Source: Lineus longissimus (Eukaryota; Nemertea; Pilidiophora; Heteronemertea; Lineidae). From it: a DNA stretch of 64,000 nucleotides. Shown here piece by piece: positions 1 through 10,700 of this stretch. How positions within the stretch are numbered: position 1 is the stretch's first letter; each line of letters starts with the position of its first letter. A program made the translations under genes and the position numbers. Under the pieces are notes generated by a model, which made no database searches, had not been told where the DNA came from, and was given only the letters and a program-made list of their open reading frames with translations. The stretch is taken from positions 6,264,001-6,328,000 of the forward strand of contig NC_088316.1 of NCBI RefSeq assembly GCF_910592395.1. The letters run 5' to 3'.

Positions 1-1664
1 TCGTATTCGTTCCCTAAATTTCGTCCTCATGATAGATTTGGCCCATTCAACGCAACGACCGGCGAAACAGGAACAAAATTTCCAAATTTATGCGTTACCG
101 GATACAAAATTAGGAAATTTTGTTCCATGCAACTTCGGACGACCGCTGCAGCGCTGATTCAAAATCCTCAAAAGATTTTTGGTCACGTTACCGAATTCAT
201 TTCGGGGTCCAGATTATTTTTACACTGATAAAAACAATTGAAACAAGACTTTGTAACGTGTAAGGACCAAATGATATTTCATTCTTTCTGTGTATCTCAG
301 GGATAATTGGACCTCAGATTACGCTGTCCATGACTTGTATATAAAAGAAAAAAAGAAGGCTTTGAAGGTAAATCATTCTCGTGTATTAATTTCAAATGTT
401 TAATCAGTACATGAGTTTCGCCCCATCTAAAATCTGTTCGAGAAATAATTTTTTACAAATTTTCTGAAATCTTTTTGACTCACTTTAAAATCACACAACT
501 CTGTTTGTGAATATCGTTTTACTCGAGAATGAATTGTTTTCAATTCACTTCTAATGGATACTGAGAAATTACTATGTGGAATCACTTTTTGTACAAATTA
601 CTAATGCATTGGTGTTATGTAACACCAGCATGATATGCAACTTTGTAATGCAATTTCAGTGTTATAACTCAATGTTGTTTTTGTTTGAGACTTGCTACAA
701 AACTGTACATGCGTCGGAATCATTCGAAATAGAATACAGGTATTCCATTCTGTCAAATATCATGCAACTTCAGGTGCCTTTAGGTTTTATAGCATTCCTT
801 GTAAAACTAACAGCTAAACGTCGCTGTCGTATGTTATGTTGCGATGCCAAGTGTCGCGGGTGGGGTGGGGGGGGGGGGGTCAGGTCAATTATTAGTCTGG
901 CATGCAATACAAAGGCCGGACACCAGTATACATGTACATGTGATGCAAATTACCAATAATTAATCAAAGATTAGTCTTTATTAATTCTAGATTTTACTGA
1001 AGTATCACAGCCGATTATTGTAAATAATAAATAAAGTAAAGGAATTATTATTACTCGTGACTCGAGGGCGCAGTTGTTTTGTGAAAGGGATCTTTGACCC
1101 GTGGAAAAAAAGTCCGATCCTATCAGAAGATCGTAAATTAACATGTTCATAAGGCTTTTGCGTCTTTTTAGCCATTCATCTTAATCCGTCATCAAACATT
1201 TCAGTGTGACTACCTCTCGGGGAACTAAGTCTACTTCACACGGCGTTCATTATAATACAGCCAATAATTCATTAAAAAAGTATTTTAAGTGAATGAAACG
1301 CCTCGTAAAACTGTATGATACTATTCCTTATTGCTCACATTCAGATCTCATCATTGCGGCATATCTGTAAGATATTTGGAGTTTTCAAAGATATATTTTA
1401 TGTCATGACAATTATTCAGTCATCCTGAATTTTAGTGATATACAGTACATGTACCGTAGATACACTTTCATTTTTGTCTATTATGTTCTAGTTTCATCCA
1501 TTAGCTATAGGTGGCGTCAGGAATTGGTTCTATGATCCGCCTGTTATCTGATGATGGTGCTATTAACCACACGTATGTAGAATTTCATGTTCTCCTTTTT
1601 TTTCTTTCTTGAGATACAGACCATACCCTACCTACCTCGCATTTTATATACATGTACATGAACT
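1..1664. other. AT-rich non-coding sequence
   Basis: No gene is recognised. An ORF at 576-959 encodes a 127-residue product with a poly-Gly stretch that comes from a 13-base G run at 867-879. It lacks any known domain and is probably spurious. ACATGT motifs occur near 929-940, 1445 and 1650. Confidence 0.5.
867..879. repeat. Poly-G tract, 13 bases (one of ten G/C tracts)
   Basis: Uninterrupted G run. Similar runs of 10-16 bases lie at 4159, 7068, 14888, 15472, 23213, 30632, 56588, 57838 and 62568. Confidence 0.9.
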
Positions 1665-1805
1665 TCGATGCGCACCTCTCTGTAATTTGTTATCTAATTG
1701 TGTCCATGCTGAACATGCATAGTACTTTGGTATACATTTATGTCGATGCGCACCTCTCTGTAATTAGTTATCTACTTGTGTCCATGATGAACATGCATAG
1801 TTTGT
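1665..1805. repeat. Two-copy tandem duplication, 78-bp period
   Basis: The block beginning TCGATGCGCACCTCTCTGTA at 1665 recurs at 1743. Both copies run through a stretch about 60 bp long that ends in GAACATGCATAGT. Mismatches are few, so the duplication is fairly recent. No coding potential is seen. Confidence 0.85.
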
Positions 1806-4800
1806 AAAAAAATGTCACATATTTGTATCGAGGTGTTTTCATCAATATTAAATGTCATTGTAGTCTGAAATGATAAATTTGTTGACCGTTTTTTTCCTTG
1901 GAACAACGGGACGAAAATTCATGTCACCCAAGCTCAGGACTCTCGGCTGATGTGACGCAAAACCACGCAAAACACCCATGACTTAAAGACGCTCTGGGCC
2001 CTTTCAGGCTCTCTGGAGGCAACCTTCCCAAGATTCCCAATAATCACTTCAAATACATCTTGCCTGAATACTCTCAGAAAGATCTGCATCATCACAATCA
2101 TCACAATCAACACAGTCACAATAAATCTTTATTGAAAGACTCTGATCTGACATTGTACATGAATGTTGTCTCAAGTGCTTTGAAACAGACCATAGTCGCC
2201 AGTATCAGGTGTCGAAAAGAACAGCCTACCTAGAAGACGCTAGAGAGATAACCAGAGTAGGCCCTATCATTATTGAAAAATTCTGGTATAACCAAATATC
2301 TTTTTTCGGCAATTATTTCGAGAGAAACAACGCGAATCCAAAATAATGTCCGAAAGTGTGCCAAGGCTGTTAAATCACTACAACGCCATCTAATGCTAAA
2401 ATGTGGAACCAAGTTGTATGTTGTCCATCGTCTCCTGCTCAGGCTGCTGTTTCAATCGAAATATCGTGGCATAGAATGTCCGGCCCGGGGTACTATAATG
2501 ATTCTATCATGCGCTTTTAATCCACGAGGTTTTGATGACTGTGGAACCATATCCCATGATTCATCAGAATTAAATAAGACCGGACACATTTTCCAAGAGG
2601 ACATATTCGACTGCTACACGGAATGGATCTTTTAAAACTCACCTGGCGTTTTGTAGCGTCCCGTGTCAAAAGACAAGAGAGCAACCAGCTGACCGACTTG
2701 TTCCTCCATCAAGCCTACATGCGCGACTGGTATCATTTGAGAATTACGGTATTCGTCTCCGAAATCAGCATCGATGATTAATGATAAGTTGTATACTCTA
2801 TAAGTGAAACTATTGCCTCAACTCATCAAACATTCATACTACAGGAGTAGCCCACAGCCGATGTGCGACATTCGAACGGACACATTTTCAAGCGGTTGTG
2901 ACAATGAGAACAGTGCCAAAGATGTTTAGTAATATCATTACAACACAGATGGCACTCATGTAGCAGTTGGCTTGATCATCACGCCGTTGATCATTGGGAG
3001 ACAAGACCACAATTGATTTCTTAAGCCTTTTAGCAGTTAAATTGTCAATGTTTGACCGCAACGCATCAAAGAATGCGTCAAGTAGTGAAACTCGGATATG
3101 ATATACGGGTTAGTCTTGCGAGTAACTGGTGCGATTTAAATTGGTGATTGACCACGGAAATTTTTTTTTAAATTGACAAGTTTGACACAAGTGGACATTT
3201 TTACCCATATCGGCCATTTTCACTCCAAATTTGAACCACCCCCCTATGGCCAGGTTGTCGAAATTCAAAATTTTTTTTTTACCAAACAATTTATTTATAT
3301 CTGTAGACTTGCCACAGCAAATATTTTCAATACCTCTCCAAATATGTACTTGAGAGTAAAAAACATGCACTCGTCTAATTGATAGGCCTCGACCCTCCAA
3401 CCTATGAATATTCATTAGTGGTCTTGTCTCTTGGGCCATATCAATAGCCCCTTTTTTATCGTTTCTTTTTGAAAAGAGATTTGGAAAGATTGATTGGTAC
3501 TCATTTTCCAATATGGATTCACTGATTACTAGTAGTACCATCAAAAACAGAGGGCTGAAAAAAATGTAGCAAATTCTGACCGAGAAGATTTTAATCATCA
3601 TTTGAGGTATTAAGAGTGATTTGACATGTTAAATACTGCTTCAGTAACACAGTCACATCTTCATTAAACAACACCTTAGAATTACTATTGTCCCTATGTT
3701 CACCAGCCATATGGGCCTACATGCGCTACCGCTGATGATGAGATAGCTTTAGGTCTCAATCACAGTGTTGCCATCTGATGAGAAGTGTTAGTACCAAATC
3801 AACAAATTGCGTGTTCGCTATTTAGTTCAGCAGAAAACTGAGGAATGGCCATCGCGAGGTGACAAGGTGGCAAGGTGGCGAGGTCTACCGTCTGAAAGTG
3901 AGCTGTACATGTATTTTGATATCCGTTCCTGAATACCATTGCATCAGCTATCGGCTGCAAGATTGAATTTAGCCCGTGTTAAGTGAATTCTTTGCCGAAG
4001 TGCAGTTATTCTCTGAAACTTGGCATTTATAGTAGTCTACACAACGGCAAGGTCAAAATTTGTATTCAATATGTCAACGCAATGGAAAATTTTCAAATTC
4101 GCGCTTTTGTTTCCAAGTTTTTGGACGGACGGAGAATAGGCCATTACAGGGCCCAATGCCCCCCCCCCCCTCCCCAAGTTACCAACAGCTGTTTTTGTTG
4201 ATAATAATTTTACGACTTACCATTGCCTTGAGTTATACATTGTATCAAGGGAGGGACGGAATCGGCATCTTCTCAGAACTGTAGCGACATGCACTACCGC
4301 CAAAACGAACGACGCTGCAACACTAAGTTGCTTTTAATTGAACAGTGCATATCTTGTCACACATGTTTGAGTAATAATTAACAAGGTCTCATTCATTTCT
4401 TGATATGGGTGAGGATAAAGATATAAGGATAAGGATACCCTGTTGCTATGTGAGGCACTTACCGCCCCGAGGGTCACCAACAAAAACCCTTGGGCCCCTC
4501 CCGCCTTCGGCCGATTGTAATGGTGATTTAATCACTGCTAATGATACCCCTCCGAATCGGTCAAGGTCTTTGTGTCAAAAGGTGGCTAAATACCGTCTTT
4601 CAGGTGTCAAGATAGACTCGAATAATTTCCCAAAGATGACAAGAAAACGCTTACTCTGTCACAAACGATAGAATGGAAAATCTATTCTCCCCTTGTCTTT
4701 GCTATTTACATTACCCCATTGCTGACATTCAAGTTAAGCCGGCTAAATTACAGGTTACCAAATGGGCTACATTAACTTTCATTTATCACAATTTTGCGAC

Positions 4801-5637
4801 GTGAGAGCAACAATCAAATTATGAAGTGAATTATCGAGAAGTTCTTCTGTTTGATGAGTTAGTTCGCTAATTAGCCCCTCCACTGACAATCGAATAATTA
4901 TTCTAGAGTTTTCATCAATTTTATTGTTGGGTGCCACCCCTCCCCGGAACTTGAACAAGATGCCAAATGATCCATCGAGTATTCCCTCCGTCTCGCGTCC
5001 ATTTTGTGCCGCACGCGAGACGCGCATGTCAACTACAGTCATGACAGTGTGCTGCCAGACGATAGATCGCGTCTCCATTTATCATTCGTGTTCATATTAA
5101 CGCACTGGCAACATAAGATTTGTACCTTAGTGACGAGGTTTTGTCGGAAGCCATATGTAACATGGCATAATTTTGAGAGCCGCGAAGATGGCCGCACCAG
5201 ATCTCGCGCGACAGGTGGCAGGCGAGAATTCGCTGCACCATTTGACCAAAAAGGAATAGAAATAATTCATACGAAATAAATTGTTTAGTTTGTCATGGGC
5301 TTGATAGAGTACGGCACTGAGTAACACTGCGGTCGCCGTTGGTGCGAGCATCCGGACGACACCCGTCCATCCTGACCCTCTGGCCACAGGAAGAACACGT
5401 GGACGCCTGAAGGTGACCAGGTTGTCTTGCAAAATCCACATGAAGAATCAGCATCACAATATTACTATTTGATGTTTTAATTAATGCTTTATGATTGACA
5501 GAGGGCCCATCGCCTATCTCTATGACTTTTCCAGTGCTAAATCTCTCTGTAAATATCGGACTCAATACACGTGGATGCATCTCTCAAACGTTTCCAACCA
5601 AATAACATTCATTTAAAATCGTCGAGGTTGTTTGAAA
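1806..5637. other. Non-coding sequence without recognised genes
   Basis: The longest ORF (3110-3601, - strand, 163 codons) has a hydrophobic N-terminal stretch but no recognisable domain, and an AT-biased composition like its surroundings. Overlapping opposite-strand ORFs at 2230-2635 and 4779-5580 also give no family match. A 12-base C tract lies at 4159-4170. No repeat structure is obvious. Confidence 0.45.
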
Positions 5638-5870
5638 AGAGAGGTTAAGATTTTCAATCCGAGAACGAGAACGAAAACGAGGGGGTATTTTGACGATAGA
5701 TACCGTATTGCCTGTTGTCAGAAATGAAATGACCTATTATGTGTTTGTAATGCCTGGTATGTCTAAAAACAACAATACAACACAATCAGTTTGACTTGAT
5801 GACATCAACCAGTGAAAAAAAACCCACCTCGTTCTCGTTCTCCTCGTCGGATCAAAATCTTAGCCTCTCT
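5638..5870. mobile_element. Short palindromic element (MITE-like), 233 bp
   Basis: The left arm starting AGAGAGGTTAAGATTTTC (5638) is the inverted counterpart of a right arm ending at 5870 (AGAGAGGCTAAGATTTTG when reverse-complemented). Both arms carry an inner GAGAACGAGAACG motif. Arms are about 50 bp with a central unique part of about 130 bp. No clear target-site duplication was found, so the superfamily is unassigned. Confidence 0.65.
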
Positions 5871-6628
5871 AATATCAAAGTGGCAACTTGGGTGTGTAAA
5901 TTAGGCTACCGGGAGAATAATGTGCCTTCATGATGAATACTCAACTCCCATTGTTCTACAGTTTCATCAAAGGGCCGCCAGGGTAAACCTTGATAACGTC
6001 CCACGGAACCTATTTCGGGATGGTCGATGGGCCTAATCTGGCAATAGCAAATAAACATGACCATTCTGTGGGGCCCGTTCTACCCACAATGCATTGAACT
6101 GAGAGCCAAAACGACACAGGTGCAAATACATTTCGGATTGCGAATTGCGCTTTAGTCGCTCAGTAACTACATGTAAGACTGGTGCCGTATTATGAATGTT
6201 TTGGGTCACCCTGTGCAGGACCCCCGTGACCCGCCTTTGGTGACCCCGGAGAATTGGTCGGCTCGCAAAAGGATGATGGCGAGACAACCACGCTGGTCTG
6301 TGTAACTTTGTGACTTAGCAAATAAAGCCATCTAAAAGGGAATAACGCTTGTTTCATTTCTAAAACCAGGAGGCACGACACTGGTGATGGAAAGAAAACA
6401 TTAAATTGTAAATGATTTGTTCAATGATGCAGCAGTTGGCATTGTAATCATGTGATTGGTTTTTGTGAAAAACAGAATTGAAATATCTCAGAGCCAAACA
6501 ACCTACATGTAATGTGACGTGATTTCTGTTTTCTCAAAACACAGAAAATGCATATAAATTTATTTCGTTTTGGTATAAGTTGATAAGTTGTTAAGGCATT
6601 TAAATGAATGCGCTATACAATGTACATG
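5871..6628. other. Non-coding sequence between two inverted-repeat elements
   Basis: Nothing recognisable is seen. Two overlapping - strand ORFs (6033-6381) have no domain signature. An ACATGT motif lies near 6622. Confidence 0.4.
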
Positions 6629-6632
6629 TATA

Positions 6633-7454
6633 CAGTCCTTCCGGAAAGTAAATGTCCACAGGTTTTTTTTAATACCACAGAGATAGAATAAGATAATTGA
6701 ATGCGGTTTTCAGCAGAGAATGGTATATCTAGTTGGTCATGTATCTGTTGTATTTGGACTCAATTAATCCTGTCGCTTCATTATGTAACAGGCAATTTAA
6801 AAAATGTCTAAAAAGTAAATTTTTTATTTTATTTCATTTTCGTTCTTTTTCACAATGTATGGCTGAACTATGATGCAACAAAGCTTTTTTTTGCTCTCAT
6901 TACTAGAAAATTTCTGCTAAATTCGTTCTTTTTGAAGATTAGTTTTAGCTCGCTACGGGTGATTGTTTCTCTCAGACAGGGTGTGACCTTTGAGAACACC
7001 CCTCATAGTCAGCAATGCAGTCAGTTAGGGTCGTTATATGGCCAACTCAGCTCATACATGAAGGATTGGGGGGGGGGGGGGGGTGTCTTTATCAAAGGTT
7101 ATGGAAGAGATTTAAAAAAATAACATAAAAATCCTAAGCACAAATGTGTATTTGTCATGACTATCTAACATACTCTTTGGAATTGCAAGTGCCAAAAAAT
7201 GATGGTCATATATCACAGTTCATGGGCTCATTTGAATTTTTGAAAAGCAAGATGAAATAAAAAAGTGATTTTTGGAACTTTTTTGAAATGTTTGTCACAT
7301 AAAGAAGGGATGGAATTAGGTGCATCCAAATACAACAGATATATATGACCAACTAAATATACCATACTCTGCTGAAAACCGCATTGAAATATTTTATTTT
7401 TATCTCTGTGCTATTTTTAAAAAAAAGGTGGACATTTACTTTCTGGAAGGACTG
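6633..7454. mobile_element. Tc1/mariner-like non-autonomous element, 822 bp
   Basis: The ends are inverted repeats. The left begins CAGTCCTTCCGGAAAGTAAA and the right, reverse-complemented, begins CAGTCCTTCCAGAAAGTAAA. Similarity continues inward through GCGGTTTTCAGCAGAG and a CATATATCTGTTGTATTTGG-like block, so the imperfect inverted arms are at least 150 bp and probably longer. The dinucleotide TA flanks both ends (6631-6632 and 7455-7456), as expected for Tc1/mariner insertion. No transposase ORF is present. A 16-base G tract (7068-7083) lies inside. Confidence 0.8.
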
Positions 7455-7456
7455 TA

Positions 7457-8459
7457 CATTGCTTTTAAGAGGTTTTGACAAATTGATGTGGCGTCAGCTT
7501 CACCAATGATTCTCAGACAGCGCCAACGTCAAATCATTTCACAAAAACATGAAAAAGGTCACCAAATCACAATTCCAAATTACAAACCTGCACCACACCC
7601 GGTCTTCAAAACCAATTTGTGCATTCAATGTTAGACAAATCTGAACATAACTGAACATAATACCAGTTGAAAATGTTATAAATATTAAATAGGGTTTAAA
7701 AATTGCCATGTTTATTGTTTCGTCCATGCGTTATACTGTAATAAGAATATCTTCGAACTGGACAAATAGGGCGGCGAGTTTAACCAGTTTTGCCGCACAA
7801 TGACCATTCTCCTAACGCTATTCGAGCGGCGCGGTTCAGTCGTCCCGCACAATTCAACAGGAGCCAAGTAACCATTTGATGACCGGCGTAGCAGAAAAAG
7901 GCGTTACTGCAACAGAAAACGTGGCAAAACCAACTCCACAGAATCCACTTACAATTAGCAGAGACCCACTAAAGCGTGATAAGGGACTATAAAACATTTC
8001 TCGCCTGGACGACCAACACAACTCGAGTGAGTTTGCCAGACTGACAAAAATATAATGTTATTCTGATTTGTTCTCTATGATTTCACCTCGGTGGAGACCA
8101 AACGTTTTTTCCCCTCCTAATTGGGCGCCCATTGGCCACATGGTTGGCTCAAGATGGCGCGAGTCAGAGCGGATTTTAATGAAGTGAAATGGCAAACGAA
8201 ATCATAATGCGTGTTTGTTTAGCCCGCCGACAGTTGGGCAATGCAGTGGTGTTGCGTCAAAGCGGTTAGATTACTACCCACGGTCATGTCATGTCAGATA
8301 GAAGTAATCTGAGGAAGCTGCTGGGGTCTTGCTCGCAGACTCGTCTTTGTCCATCGCCATACGGTCACCGGAGAACTGCGATGAGAAAGAAATCTCCTCT
8401 TGGGACTGAGTAAGGAAGTGGTTCGATACGCAGTACGCCGTTCGAAGCTCGTCATTGGC
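7457..8459. other. Non-coding sequence
   Basis: No gene or transposon is recognised. The last 130 bases hold one copy (about 8331-8376) of a degenerate direct repeat, CGCAGACTCGTCT...ATACGGTCACCG, whose partner is at about 8660-8705. Confidence 0.4.
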
Positions 8460-8706
8460 TGATATGAATAAAGTCTAGCAAATGCTTTTACTTCAATTTC
8501 GTACAGAAAGGTGTAGTGTAAATTTACATGGAGATTTAGATAAAAGCATTTGCTAGTCTTTATTCATATCACCCATTATTTGGACTCAAATTCCGGTCCG
8601 AGTCCACTTGTCCGAATTGCCATATCGGGGTCACAATTAAAAGAAGGTGTTTGGATATTGTTCGCAGACTCGTCTGAGACAAGGCAATACGGTCACCGAT
8701 GAACAT
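8331..8706. repeat. Degenerate direct repeat flanking the 8.46-kb hairpin
   Basis: TCGCAGACTCGTCT followed by ATACGGTCACCG and GAAC occurs at about 8334-8376 and again at about 8661-8705, 327-329 bp apart, in the same orientation on either side of the hairpin. The intervening bases differ. This suggests an old local duplication. Confidence 0.5.
8460..8571. mobile_element. Hairpin MITE, 112 bp
   Basis: TGATATGAATAAAGTCTAGC at 8460 is mirrored by an inverted copy ending at 8571. The arms are about 31 bp with one mismatch in the aligned core, separated by a loop of about 50 bp. No convincing target-site duplication was seen. The shape suits a MITE. A transcribed hairpin is possible but unsupported. 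Confidence 0.6.
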
Positions 8707-9683
8707 CAATCAGAGACCGACTAGTATAAAACATGTAGTAACTAACTTTGATTTTCGGTTTTATGAAGAATACATTCACGACTTTTTGCTTTGACTTTCT
8801 TGTAACTCGCTTTCATTGACATGTCTTTGCGTTATTCCTGAGCCTTACGTGGTCTCTCCGCTGTTGAGGAGCTACGTCATCCCAGAAATTAAGCAGAAAA
8901 TTCGCCTCTTGAGAGCCTCAAATGACCCGAACGCAATCCCTCTTTTGCTTAAGTTAAGGAACATCTATGCGCATCACGACCGAACCTGCGATTAAAGGAC
9001 AATTTCTCCGAGAGGGTTAAAACCCATGCCTCCGCCTCTCGAACCCAACACTCTACTACACGGTGCCTTTCAAATACCATACATCTCTGCTATGGGCTTG
9101 TCGGATGCTGTAAAAAAATTGCATCTGTCGTTGACTTCATCAATATGTGTCATACTTCGTTATGTTTGATACCAGTTGGCTTGCGGAACCTCCCTATTAT
9201 TGGACGCCTTTGTAACGGCTGTCCCCGCGGTGGACTCATTATCAACTAGACAACTCATTTCTCATCAAATTCAATGCGATTCACTAGCTTCGTGAACAGT
9301 CGGAACTGTTAATCCAGCGGTCCGGTCAATTGATGCCCATCGTGGCTGTGCACACACTGCAGTCAACACTGGACCCCTGCTGAAGCAATTAATCTCTGAT
9401 GGGCCTATCCATGATCGGGTTCCAAAAATAATGGTGATAGAATCAAGTGCTACTCAGCTGTACACAATTGTATTCATATCTGACCATCACAATCAAATTT
9501 ATTTAATAGATAATGAATCGTTGTTTGTTATTAATCAACAGGTGGTTGTCAGTAACCATGTGGACAGTGTGATAATATTTATTCATACTGTTTATGGCAA
9601 AGCAGTAACGATGATTTGAACATGGAGGAAGCGCATGCATACAATTGCGACAACGCGCGAATTCCGTCTTGGCTATTATACGC
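8707..9683. other. Non-coding sequence
   Basis: No recognised gene or repeat. ORFs at 9431-9619 (+) and 9503-9688 (-) overlap each other and have no domain. Confidence 0.4.
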
Positions 9684-9689
9684 CCCACT
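9684..9689. repeat. Left target-site duplication CCCACT
   Basis: The six bases CCCACT immediately precede the left terminus of the 9690-10694 element. They recur exactly at 10695-10700 after its right terminus. Confidence 0.75.
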
Positions 9690-10694
9690 TATGGCAAGCG
9701 GAGTGTCCAGTAATTAAAAAAAACTAGATTTATTTTTAAAAAACTGGTTTTTTACCTAATAAACTAAGTTTATTTGGAAAAAATATGGGTTTTTAAAAAC
9801 AACCTTCTCCTAATAAACCGATTTTCTTTAATTAAACAAAGTTTTTTTACTTTCTTTCCTAATAAAGTAGGTTTTTTAACAGAAACTAACATTTTATGCT
9901 AAAAACCTGGTTTTTTACAACATAATCGTATAAAATATAAGTTTCTGTACAGAAATGTCCATTTATTCAATAAAACAAGGTTTATTACCAAAACAACCTA
10001 GTTTATTTAAAAAAAACTAAGTTTATTACTAATAAACCTAGTTTTAAAAAAAAAACTGGTTTATTAGAAAACTTACATTTTAAAACCTCGATCATACCTA
10101 CATTGAGTTATCTGGGATGAGGTTAGGGTCTCACTGGCTACAGGGCAATAGTACCAGGTGGTGCCGAAGTTGCCCATCCTCGTCCCGATAACATCGCGGA
10201 TTTGTGTACATTGGGCGAGGGGATAAAATACAAGTTTCTTGATAGAAAGTAGGTTTTTGCACGCCGTTTGTCCAGTTATTCAAAACAACCTACATTTTTA
10301 CAATAAAACCAGGTTTTATTGCAAAAAACTAAGTTGTTTTGTATAAAACCAAGTTTTTTACGTAAAAAGGTAGGTTTATTAGCCATTTGTCCAGTTATTG
10401 TTAATAAACCAAGATTCTTTTCTATAAAACTAATTTATTACCACTGGATGAAAAACTTATATTTTAGGGAATAAAACCAAGTTTATTTGTTAAACTTGAC
10501 ATTTGTGGATAGAAACAAGATTTATTAGGTGAAAAACTTGGTTTTATTAAAGAAACTCGGTTTTTTAGGAAAAAAACAAGGTTGTTTTTTAAAAAACTAT
10601 ATTTTTTCCAAATAAACTTAGTTTATTAGGTAAAAAACCATGTTTTTTGAATAAATCTAGGTTGTTTTAATTACTGGACACTCCGCTTGCCATA
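9690..10694. mobile_element. Array-armed foldback element, 1005 bp
   Basis: Both termini carry a perfect 30-bp inverted repeat starting TATGGCAAGCGGAGTGTCCA. The body is very AT-rich. It is made of degenerate short units alternating AAACTAGGTTTATT-like and AAAAACTTGGTTTT-like motifs, in mirrored orientation on the two sides. A GC-richer core at about 10088-10225 includes GGATGAGGTTAGGGTCTCAC. No transposase is encoded, so the element is non-autonomous. Exact 6-bp flanking direct repeats mark transposition. The end TAYGG and the 6-bp duplication are shared with the elements at 14.3 and 19.6 kb. Superfamily unassigned; from memory, IS3EU-type elements combine 6-bp duplications with TAY ends. 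Confidence 0.9.
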
Positions 10695-10700
10695 CCCACT
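10695..10700. repeat. Right target-site duplication CCCACT
   Basis: Exact copy of 9684-9689 directly after the right terminus. Confidence 0.75.

Noticed and set aside
3110-3601. 163-codon - strand ORF, the longest outside repeats
   Set aside because: No recognisable domain, AT-biased composition, and a hydrophobic start that is likely chance. It could be an exon but nothing supports it.
8460-8571. MicroRNA precursor
   Set aside because: Arms are too symmetric and the loop is long. A MITE is the simpler explanation without small-RNA data.
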